Shown here: positions 1-10,214 of the stretch, one piece after another | Layout of the letters: each line of letters starts with the position of its first letter | How positions within the stretch are numbered: the first letter of the stretch is position 1 | Source of the DNA: Marsupella aquatica | Lineage: Eukaryota > Marchantiophyta | Length of the DNA: 64,000 nt | Direction: 5' to 3' | Assembly: GCA_973895155.1 (NCBI GenBank) | Contig: OZ316896.1 | Coordinates: forward strand, 21,948,001 to 22,012,000 | Made by a program: the position numbers and the translations under genes | The notes under the pieces: generated by a model | What the model saw: the letters and a program-made list of their open reading frames with translations, nothing else | Database searches by the model: none | What the model was told of the DNA's origin: nothing

Positions 1-991
1 GTTTTCTGTGCTCTATACGCGATTCGGCGGCATTTCATCGAGGAGATCTTTGTGCTTCGGCGAGATTTGTGCTGGGTTAGATGATCGTGGAGCCGTGGTG
101 ATCGATTCCAACCTGGGCAAGTGATTTCGGTACGTTGCTCCATCCTATATGGCCTTTAAACGGTAGTTTGTGTAGATCGTCGTCCAAGTCCGTCCAAGTC
201 GTGTAGAATGAATTCGTTCGGTCCGGGATTTGATTTTCGGGCGCTTGGGAGGATTGACACCATGTTCCGTTTTCGAACTCTCGAGAGTCATATCCGCTCT
301 GCCGCTAGGTTTTCATGCTTTGGTTGCGGTCTTCCCTGACCTCTTTTGGTGGCGGTTGGATTCGCCAGTTTAGTTTCGTAGGTGAAATCATTTTCCGTGC
401 ACACAGACATGTTGATCCGCGTCGTGGAGTCATCCTTCCCCGTCAATTGAAAATTATTAGTCCCTTGTCCTTCCTTCGTGCCCGTCTCAAGGACATGGTA
501 CAGTAGGTGATGCCCTGGCTGTACTGAAATCCTATTCATCATAGGGGTCCGTGTTTTAATGTCATGACTATATCTTCATCACCTGTGTTTCCGGAGCCCG
601 GATTGTGGTACGCTTGCTGAGATTTCATGACGCCCTTGAATCTGCCTTCGGATTCCCCTGTTCCCTGTCCGCCTGCTGGATGTTCTATGTGCGTGGGGGG
701 TATGGTTCTCGTGTTCAAATAAGCTATGTTTTTAATAGAAGGAGCTCGCCAATGGTCTCGTATTATTTGACGGTCAAGGAGGCAAGCTTGCGTTCGTAAT
801 CTCGTGTATCTCATGGTAGTGCCTTCGAAAGCGCACGACCTAAACGGTTTACATCTAATGGTAGTGCCCTTGATCTGGGATTGGTGATGGATTGCAAACG
901 AGTGCTCTAGGAGGGAGTGGAACGCGTATCTTGATAGCTGGAAGCTGATGGTGTTTACATTGTGATCTGTTCAGAATTCAAGTCGGGCATA
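1..991. promoter_or_regulatory. Upstream region of the serine-rich gene
   Basis: I see no convincing coding exon here; the open frames on both strands are short and lack recognisable motifs. The stretch directly precedes the serine-rich gene and is likely its promoter and 5' untranslated region, possibly with a 5'-UTR intron, but no specific promoter element can be assigned from sequence alone. Confidence 0.3.
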
Positions 992-1975
992 ATGCATGCT
1001 TCGAATCTTCTCAAGGCGGTCCTAAAGCCGCGGTCGGTCTCGGGAAGCTCATCGGGACAGACGCTGAGCGCGAAGGATTCCAAGTCGCGGAAGAATAGAA
1101 CATCTGCCCAAGACTCTGGACTCTCGTTGAGCGTTACCAAGAACAGTGGTCTGAGCCCGATCCCGAAGCCTGCTGTGAAAATGACTTGCCTTTGCGCTCC
1201 AACGAATCACGCAGGCTCCTTCCGTTGCCGACTTCATCGTGGGAACCAGCAGTCTTGGGAAGGGAGGCAGCAGGTCCCGGCAGGGACCGTCACATCTTCG
1301 AAGTCCGCCGCTGATACATCACCTGCGAAACCCGCCGCCTCCGTCGAAAGCAGCAGCAAGGAAGAGAGCTCCAGACGTGTCGTCCAACATCAGCTGCCTG
1401 CCTCTCGGCCACCCCTGGTGTCCTACGCTCCTGCTCATCGACTCTCTGAAATGCCCCGCCCAAGCAGGCTCAGCCGGGTCTCTGCTGCAAGCGATGTCGA
1501 AGCTCCGGTTGCGCAAGCCTCTGGCCCACCTGTGTCTCCAGTACCGAAAACGTAAGTTCACTGCCTGAGTTACTCTGAAGATAGTGGAAGTCTGTTTGTC
1601 ACGTATGCGATGACTTATTGCATGCGGTGAGTGTAGCTAGTTTTCTGACAGTGTTACTCGAGATATCTGTAGACGTTTTTGCACGAGTCTGAGTATTTTA
1701 CCTCTTTCTATCGAAGGACCACTATGTGGTGTACGCAAGTCTCTCCTGGCGGGTTTGTCTGACATCTCAATGTTTTCACTTTGTTGTGCAGTGGAAATGC
1801 GACGGTGAGATACTTGAAGTTCAATCCTGGCGCAGCAGCGAGCTGTGGGGCCAATGGTTCGGTCATCGACGGAGGTATGAGCTTCGTGAAGAAGCTGCAG
1901 ACGGGTGGGAAGGACGTCATGCACGAAGTGTTTGGCTCCGGTACAACCATGAGCAGGGCTGCCCTATCGTTATAA
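992..1975 (+). CDS. Serine-rich plant protein, two exons
   Basis: Model: join(992..1551, 1792..1975), 247 residues. The first exon is rich in Ser, Pro, Ala and basic residues. It contains the motif MTCLCAPTNHAGSFRCRLHR at about residues 64-83, with cysteines at 66, 68 and 79. This is the hallmark of the small plant family annotated as serine-rich protein-related, whose biochemical role is not known. ATG 992 was chosen because it is the first ATG in frame; the frame also runs upstream through a GTG. A good donor (CGTAAGT, 1551/1552) pairs in phase with a TTGTGCAG acceptor at 1791. The second exon gives a Gly-rich tail starting TGNATVRYLK and ending MSRAALSL before TAA. To my knowledge many relatives are intronless, so the second exon is less certain than the first. 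Confidence 0.7.
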
Positions 1976-2595
1976 CATCTACTGTTATGGGGTTTGGGGG
2001 AAACGTAACGTATATGATGTGTTTATAAAGATCGGGAAGTTTTTCCTCAGACCGGAGTTTGTACAGTTGCTGATGTAGAGTTAATTGAGTTACGATATTT
2101 GAGAAGCCCTCGTTCTAGGGCGTGTACAGCGAAGAGGCTCATTAGCTAGGGTGAAGTAGTTTCGGGAGTATGTGAAAGCTCTCGTTCGGGAGCGTTGTCG
2201 AGACTACATATTATTTGTAGAGGGTAGTTAGTCTGCACCGAGGAGTGGATATTGCTCTGGAAAGCTGGCGCAGTGTCTTTATACTCACATTAGACAGTTC
2301 TTGTGGCCAGCCAGTAGAGTGGCGTCCGATCGGATGGTTCGCTTTTACTGGAAATGCCGTCTTCTCTCGAGAGGGAGAGGCCACAAGCCGGATCTGTCGA
2401 AGCAAAACGTTTTTGGGCTCTTTTGTTTAGTGCCACTCACACCGATGTATTTGTCAGTCCTTGCGTTGGCAGGATTTGGTACGGTGTCGTGGTTGTAAGT
2501 CCATTCATTGACAAACACAATTTTTTTCCCAGTAGGCACAAACATGACCACCTTCAGATGTATCGAAGCAAGATTTTCCTTCGGAAATCGATATA

Positions 2596-2721
2596 ACGTC
2601 TCATTGATTCATTCTTGCACATACTTGAGTTTCTTACTGGGTATATTGTTTCCATGGCACGTCTCATTGATTCATTCTTGCACATACTTGAGTTTCTTAT
2701 TGGGTATCTTGTTTCCATGGC
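2596..2721. repeat. 63-bp tandem duplication
   Basis: Two near-identical 63-bp units start at 2596 and 2659 with ACGTCTCATTGATTCATTCT and end in TTTCCATGGC. They differ at only a couple of positions, so the duplication is recent. The unit length is a multiple of three and both frames stay open, but no protein family is recognisable. Confidence 0.9.
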
Positions 2722-3287
2722 ATGGATGTGTCGGGATTGTTTTTGGTTCTTTCTACCACTAGTTCATTTGTCCACTGGGAAGCTGTACTGTGCTGTGTAC
2801 AGTGGGATGCTTCCGGAATGGTTGGTTTGGGACATGCCTTTTCTTTCATGGCGATAGTTCGTCAGCTGGGCGAGCTTGTCACGGGCGTCTGGTTGGCTAG
2901 ATTTGACATCAAACGGATGTTGTATGTGTTCGTTTTAAATGTATTGCATATCTAACTCACCACGGTTTTTGTCCAGGAATCGGTGACTTGTGTACCCTTG
3001 ACGATAGGTGAGTACCAGATTAGGAAGTTGCATTAGCCACCATCCCAAGAGCAGTTCACGTGTGATTCACGCAATACGTGATGATAGATTTTGAAAATTT
3101 CTTCATCATTCAAGAATCATAGTACCGAAGTCATGGGCAGAGTTTTCGACCGTGTCCTGGTTGTGAAAACCGTTCAGTTCGAAGGCTTAACTGTCATAAA
3201 TATCTGCGGAGTTTTTTCCCCAGGGCAACTGGCGTTGTGATTTCTCCCATACCCTGTTGTAATCATTCTACAAGGGTGAAGACTCTT

Positions 3288-3436
3288 GAGCACTAGAACT
3301 TTGGGATTTAGTATGGGTGAATAACATGACATAAGAGTGAAAAGGTTGTTCAGCACTAAAATTTCGGATCTAATTTGACATGAGAGTGGAAAGATTGTTC
3401 AGCACTAGAATTTCTGATCTAATACGACATTTTGAA
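3288..3436. repeat. Short imperfect tandem repeat, about three units
   Basis: Three diverged units begin AGCACTARAAYTT and carry GAGTGRAAAGRTTGTTC. Unit lengths differ (about 49-63 bp), so this is an old, degraded minisatellite. Confidence 0.7.
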
Positions 3437-4800
3437 TAACCCCCTGGTTCCCTCTTATCCTGTTTACGGTTCTGGGGAAGTCACCTGGGAAATAACGTCT
3501 TAACTTGCCGAGCGGAAATCTATGTTGCCTTGAAGACGGCTCTCATCAAGCTTGTCACTACACAGAACTCCTCACAACTGGACGTCTTTGTCATGAACGA
3601 AAATACCAGGTGGGCGTTTGGACGCAAACCAGAAAAGGCCGTCCTTTCTTCCGAGTAGGTGGTCTGCTTGCCCGGGGATTTATCGTGCCATCGGTAATCG
3701 TACCGAAGAGCTTTCTCTCTCGTTCATCAATGTCACCGTTCATTGTTGACTAGGCTCTTGTTGCCAGCTTTTAGGGTCTGGCTGAGTCCGCCTAGTTTGG
3801 GCACAAAGCCAACTATGGCTCTTTGTAGGGACTTTCCTTTCTAGTGTATGTATCTTCTCTTGAAACGTGTATAATGCCTTGTCATCACGTCCTTCATTGA
3901 GCGTCTGGTTCTTGAACGTCAACTACTGTAGATGACAAACAGAAAAGTATAGCTAAGCTTCCACTAAGAGAAGTATGTTGTACCCTTCGTTGAAATTTAC
4001 ATTGTTAATTAGATGCTGAGACTGGTATCTACTAGTGCAACGTGCCTTGTCCTCAAAAACCTTCGAGATGAGCTACGGATACTCTCATTCAACTACTTCT
4101 GCGGCAACATGACAGCTTCTGAGAGTAAGGTAGAGTAACAACTGACACAGCTCTGATATTATTGAGACAAAGTACTCATTACGAATTACGATTGTTTCTT
4201 TGCAGGGAGAATTTACTTCAAAATACTTCTGTACCAGGTTCAAGTGGAGACGGGTGCGGAATTGGGTTGCAACATCCTTGTTATCTCCATACCAACAAGA
4301 GGAGGACAAGCTTCAAGCTGGATGTGTGTACTGATTTTGAATATATCAAAAAGCAATCCACCGATTACAGAATCCAGCTACGATTTCGGAAGAAGATCGT
4401 AACGTGGGTCTTGCATAGGAGTATCACTTGTATCCAGAGCCCCACCATATGTAAGTTCACTGGATCGAACTGGACACGCCACAGCGGAACAAGCGTGGCC
4501 TGCATAAACACTAGACATCTTACATTCCCGGTAGTTGATTGTACTTCATGTCATCTGGTAGAAAAGCTTCATCAACATTTCTAAGTTGATTTCTGCAAAT
4601 TCTGATTATGAGCTCCAATCAACAAATTTATCAGTCATCCTTGGTTGAAGTTGAAACCTTTGAAAATTGCAAGAGTCCCGCATTGACCTTGCATCAGGTT
4701 TCTCCTAACCTTTCAAAAATTGCAGTTCAGGAGTTCCAAAGTCCCGACCCACTGTCCCGCTCGCCTTTTTAGATGGATGAACCTGACAGGATCCGTTTCA

Positions 4801-6057
4801 ATCGTGATGTACCTTTTACTCACCTTCACAGATGTTTAGAAATGTAGGATATGTTTCGGTGAGAGTTGATGAGACTTCATATTTTCAGGACTTTAAGAGT
4901 GCACTGGTGTATGTTTCATTGAGAGTTGATAGACTGAGAGTTGATAGATCCCTACTGGTAATCACACATCAAAATGTGGCTACATTCATTGATTGAAAGA
5001 AAAAAACTAGGATTATCACTGTATGCAGGGGTGCCGTTCATAGTATGCCGTTGATAGATGGAGTGACGTAACCTGCACTGTGTACCGTTTCTGACACAGA
5101 ACAATCCTTCAATTGCCTTGAATGCTTTGTACGTACAGATTTTTAACTTCAATTAGTATAGTTGTCATTCAAATTGATTCAATTCGCGAACAGATAGACC
5201 TGGATTTTGATCAACACGTAACACCTTCCTGCCAATAATGAAAGCGTCTCGGATTCTGCAATTAAATTTGTCAATTCGAGCTCTTCTGTCGAGAGCAGTA
5301 CTCATGCAACCATTGCGAAAAACATTACATGGGACTCGCATTGCCCATTCAATTGAGACATTTCTGCAATGTTACCACTCAGACGCTCGATTTGGACAAT
5401 TACAAATCAATTTCAGCTCCAATTTCAGAGACTAATGGGTTCTCGGGATATATCGTCGGGTAAAAATCCTACCCATGGCAAAGTTTGATTAGATGTTTCT
5501 CCGTAATTATAAACAAGTTGTCCGATGCTTCAGTTTGATTTATGGGCTTTCGTCCTCATCAAGTTCCTTATCAAACCTCCGAAGTATCGGCTTCGTATAA
5601 GCGAGGTCTCGAGTCCGTTAGGTGACAAAACTGAATCTCCACAACGCTTCAATGTTAGTCAAGAACTTGTGGCTCGGTGGACCACAAAAAGTGGTGTGCC
5701 GAACACACACACCCACCACCGTGTCACATTGCGTTCGGTTGCATGCAATGCTGCCAATGAGGGCGACATTGCAAACCGGTACCGACAGCAGCCGAAAAGT
5801 CTACCCAAAGTCTTGCAGCTCGAGACCTCGAGTAGCTTCTGGAGGAGAGGACGAGCTACAGTACGACGAGAGAGAATGATAGCGGAAAGCCAGAAAGGAA
5901 AGGCATCATCATTATTCTGTTGTGTCTACGAATAAATGGTCGCTTGACGGTCATTCATCCGGCCAGCTGAAGCCACGGCTCGATTGACACGAACCAGGTC
6001 CACCACGTGACAATCCGTCGCAGATCTAAATCTGCAAATCTAAATCCCTTGATGACG
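4801..6057. other. Intergenic, no gene recognised
   Basis: Small direct repeats of GAGAGTTGATAGA occur near 4860-4950. An open frame at 5525-5935 (+) encodes a basic peptide with no recognisable domain. I see nothing else that can be supported. Confidence 0.4.
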
Positions 6058-6262
6058 ACCAAACTCAGCTACGTAAAGCATAACACCGACGAAAGCGACA
6101 ACCAAACGCCATAGCCAAGCCACGTAAAGCTCCACAAGGCCGGCAAAAGAGACGACCGAACGCCATAGCCAAGCCACGTAGAGCACATTCAACTTCCCCC
6201 CCCCCCATTTTGACGACGGCCAAACTCCATAGCCAAGCCACGTAGAGCACAGCACCGACGAC
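6058..6262. repeat. Minisatellite, CCATAGCCAAGCCACGT units
   Basis: The core GCCATAGCCAAGCCACGTA occurs near 6110 and 6164, with a near copy near 6227 and a more diverged copy near 6060. They are separated by variable spacers that include a run of Cs. The unit is about 55-65 bp. Confidence 0.8.
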
Positions 6263-6337
6263 AGCCTGCTCTATATTGTTTTATTCACTCGGACGATTCG
6301 TGAAAACTCATATATGGTATTCCTGTTGGTCCCACTC

Positions 6338-6555
6338 TTACATTTAATTAAGGGACCTCAAATGTTGCTCAGGGGGCTTCACAAGAACTCATGGGAGCAA
6401 TTGTTTTGTGAACACGCCACATTTTTTTGTGAACACGCCACATTGTTTTGTGAACAGGCCACCGAGCCACAAGTTCTTACATTTAAGGGACCTCAAATGT
6501 TGTTAAGGGGGCTTTACAAGAACTCACGGGAGCAATTTTTTTGAGAACAGGCCAC
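6338..6555. repeat. 138-bp tandem duplication with internal 21-bp repeats
   Basis: Two units share TTACATTTAAGGGACCTCAA, ATGTTG and ACAAGAACTC followed by GGGAGCAATT. Between them TTTTGTGAACACGCCACA is itself repeated three times. This looks like repeat-derived intergenic DNA. Confidence 0.8.
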
Positions 6556-6580
6556 ATTTCACTTTACACTAGTCCGGGGC

Positions 6581-6677
6581 ACTATCAAAACAAAAACACT
6601 GGAGATCTTGTAGGTATCCTATGGTCCCGGGACTATCAAAACAAAAACACTGGAGATCTTGTAGGTATCCTATGGTC
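6581..6677. repeat. 51-bp tandem duplication
   Basis: ACTATCAAAACAAAAACACT followed by GGAGATCTTGTAGGTATCCT occurs at 6581 and again at 6632, essentially identical. A more diverged relative lies at about 6870-6905, so the local block has been copied more than once. Confidence 0.85.
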
Positions 6678-8155
6678 ATCTGCTAGTGGGCCACTTGTAG
6701 TGCTGTGTGTGCATGTTTTTTTTGTGATAAATTTAGACCTCCTCTTGAGGTGGGCTACAAAATTGACCAAGTTGCCATTTCTAGCTAGGGTCTTTGCATT
6801 TTTTGATGTGTGAGATGCAATCTTAGCCATTCAAATGTGGGAAAAGGCCACATTCCATTACATAACCTGGGACACAATCAAACAAAACCATTAGAGATAC
6901 TAGTCATCTGCTAATGGCCCCCTTTTTTTGCTACGGGTGCATGTGTTTTTCTTCCTAAAACTTAGATCTCCTCTTGAGGTGGTCTAAAAATGGACCAAAT
7001 GGTCATTTCTATTCAGGGATTTGCATTATTGCCTCCCAACATGACGCATTCGGCTAAGGCGTTTTGATTTTACTGTCAAAACAAAGTCTAAGTTTTTCAA
7101 CTAGCAAATTTAGGGTTTAGGGATGTAGAGTTTCTTTGCTTGCTGTCATCTACTTTGGATGTAGAGTTTTTGGGTCTGTTGATTAAAGATCTATCAAAGG
7201 TCTGGATCACTATACACCAATTGCAATGCAAGTCGTCATGAGGCATGGAGTCCTTAAATCAACGCTTTCATTTTGGGTGTCCATCAAATATATCTCTTAG
7301 CTAAAACCAACCACCCCACCTCTATTATGGAGTTAACCAACTACCCACCCTATTATTGGGTTTTGGGGCAATGTTTCCAATTGCATTCTAGACTTTTTCC
7401 TGCCCACTTTTTTCGGCCGGCAGGAAAAGAGCACTAATATCTCGTCATCATGATCTGACGGCTTAGAGTCCGTAGTACAGCTCCAATCTAATGGGCAGCT
7501 GCTGTAAGCGGGCCCGGCACCGAGCCTGCCACCGAGCCTGCCATAATATATTTTTGTGCACATGCACAGGATGTGGGTGCCCACGGATAGCCTGCCGCTA
7601 CTGGCTGCCATGCATGCATCGTGCATGCATGGCTCGGTGTGATTTAAAGGAAAGATCCAAAAGGAATCTTTCCAATGGTCGGGCAAGATCGAAATTCAAA
7701 AGTCTCTTGCTCTTCTTCTCCTTGCGACACCTGGGGGCACCCACCTCCTTGCACGTGGGCATGCCAAAAAATAGAAAACTTGTTTTGCTATTCTTTTACA
7801 CTCAATTTTGTCTTTCTTCCCTCCTAGCTTGTTTAGTTGTTTAGTTTTTCTTTGTATTTGTCTGGATGGTTATGAGCCATAATCCCCTTGCCAGCCTCGT
7901 GGGAGGGGGGGATTTAGGCCCCTAAATAGCCACTGGGTTGTCCAACTTCTAGGTTATAGATAGAGCAAAATTACCCTCATTAGCCCATGGCCACTTGGAG
8001 GCCATGCCTGTAGCCCCAAGGGGATTACATCCCATAAGCTCCTTGGGGGCCATGGGTTACCCTACACATCATCATGCATGTACATCTCAACCCGGGTTCC
8101 ATCTTAAATTTTAAGGTTTTTTCCTTTTTACCCCTTTGGATAAAATCACCTTGTG

Positions 8156-8310
8156 TGAAAAGAGTAAGTGCTAGGAACACTCTTGATCTAATCTTGCTAA
8201 AATAATTTCCTTAGGTTTTAGAACAACTGTTAGATTCTGGCTAATGGAAGACACAAAACCTAGTGAATTTTGGCCCAAAATGACACAGACTTTTCAGAGA
8301 TGTGGAATAT
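8156..8310. repeat. Dispersed repeat family R-A, copy 1
   Basis: The block contains GTTAGATTCTGGCTAATG followed by a GAATTTTGGCCCAAAATGAC segment. Diverged copies in the same order lie at 29664-29890 and 53515-53735. The family is unidentified; it may be a non-autonomous element or part of a larger one. Confidence 0.5.
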
Positions 8311-9611
8311 AGCGAGGCCCAGGTTCCTGTGTCAAGCACTCACTGAAATAACTATGAGCTAAAACTATTGCATTTCGGGCCCCCTCATTTCACCCACTTA
8401 ATGGTTGGAGGAGTTTAGTTTGGATGAATTACGAGTCTTGAAGTCTCCCCGGACCAATTATGTGCCATCTTGGGGTAGTCTAGTTTAAATAAGCTAACCC
8501 ACATTCCAAAATGGGAGGGGGGTGTGCCGGCGGGCGGCACAGAACTTGATAATTCAATCAATTTTTGGGTCAGGTTATTAATTTTGACTACTTAAGGGGA
8601 CAAGAAAGTCTGAAATGGAATTAAAAATCAGTTTTCATTTGAACTGGAACGTGGGTTTTTGGAGCCTGGAACCTGAAGTCCACCAAGGTCTTTTATAAGG
8701 GATTCACAAAAAGGGTGAGTGCAGCCTGTCTCCTGTCCTCAGGCTTCAAAAACACATAATTGTGTAAACAAATGTTGTGAAGTTTTCTAGGTTTTCTCCC
8801 ACAAATCTTGTTTTTGACACAACGCGTGGCTGGGGAGATAGCTTTCCTCTAATCCTCATGTGGTTGTGGCTAGACCTTATATTTTTACAGAGAAATAAAT
8901 GAGAATATATACTAGGCCAACTTCATTAAAATCATGCCTTGGGGTCTACCCTTGGTGGTTCAGTTTATTGGTTGAATGCACCTGTTCATTTCCCTTCGTG
9001 GAGGATCCAAGTCCCCATAATTAGACAATTTTGTTCTTAAGAAAGTAAAAAAGTAAGAAGATGTGACAATTCTCTTCTCGCACAACTTTTGGGCCAGTAG
9101 CAAATTTAAGAACCTGCAGGTTCGGTCTTAAATCTCAGCTGTGAATTTTCAAGTTTTGAGCTTGAAAACAAAATAAATTTACAGGTGAGAATTTTTAGAG
9201 GAAACCCTGTTAACAGGTTCATTCACAAATATTTCAAAAGACTCGTTTGCCACTGCATGTGCAAACAAGTAAGTTGTTCATATGCATTATTATGCTACTT
9301 AGCACATTCTTTGCACATTCTTCTCAAAATGAACTGTTCATAATCAGAAAGCAACCGACTGCAGTCCTTTGGAGCAAGAATGGTTATGGATAGTCCCCTC
9401 CAAACTCATATCTCCGATTTAGTGTGCAGACAGTATTTGGTTCATTTAATAAGTGGGCCCTCCATGTTCTCAGTAGAAGTCTCCTTAAGCAGCCATTATC
9501 CATGAAGCTGCCAGAGAACTAGATACAAGTCACTTTTTGCTCACTTTTTGCTCACTTTTTGACAAATTATGGTAACCTGGATCCACCAAGGTTTGCTTCA
9601 GGGAGAGGCCA

Positions 9612-9739
9612 ACCATGTTATTGTACTCAAAACGAATGATATAGCAAAGCTTGGGAGATTAGAGGCAAATTTCGACCATGTTATCAATCAAGACGAATGA
9701 TACAGCAAAAGATTGCAAGTTTAAAAGCAAATTTATGAC
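9612..9739. repeat. About 63-bp tandem repeat
   Basis: ACCATGTTAT and ACGAATGATAYAGCAAA, then AGAGGCAAAT or AAAAGCAAAT, recur twice in order from 9612 and 9675. Just upstream, CTCACTTTTTG is repeated three times (about 9530-9560). Confidence 0.7.
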
Positions 9740-10214
9740 GGTCCCAATCAAAGTCAGTATGGACGATTGTCATCCTCTGTCGCTCTTTGAGAAGAAAACA
9801 GTCTCAATGTAAAACAGATCAGGCTGAATATCTTCCATCAGTGAGTAGTACACCAGATCGATGCAATTCAGCATTTCTTTCATAATTGAAGGTGTCTCTG
9901 CTCAAGTGTCTCGAAGTTCTCCTCAGGCAGATAATTCATTCACTAATTTTGGAGGGTGTTCCTCACGTGGTGTGTTTTGTCCTTTGAAGGAACTGAATGA
10001 CAACAAAAGTAGACGTGAGGAAGAACAGATTCAACTCTCCTGATAAATTCCTGCGCTTGATCTGAGATATTCCTCACTTTATCTCTCCTGAGGAAGTATT
10101 CTAACGTCGAATGTCTATGGAGTGCCATTCTCTGCAAGAAACCTATCAATGAGCAGAGTTGCCAGAACTGTGGACGGCATGACCAACACATTTCCACAAA
10201 AGTTTTGTAGGGTC

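Larger units (their letters stand above)
1976..4800. other. Intergenic, no gene recognised
   Basis: Apart from the two minisatellites listed separately, I find no exon with recognisable protein similarity. The first few hundred bases are probably the 3' untranslated region of the serine-rich gene. Frames up to 140 codons occur (for example 4162-4584, +) but show no motif or coding bias that I can defend. Confidence 0.4.
6678..10214. other. Repeat-derived intergenic DNA, no gene recognised
   Basis: The stretch is AT-rich and lacks coding exons. It contains blocks such as CCTTGGGGGCCATGGGTTACCCTAC (8040s) that recur near 16.78 kb, and one copy of a dispersed repeat listed separately. This suggests degraded transposable elements, but no protein domain survives. 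Confidence 0.5.

Noticed and set aside
5525-5935. 136-codon frame on the + strand
   Set aside because: No domain, no splice context and no homologous copy; the composition is consistent with chance.
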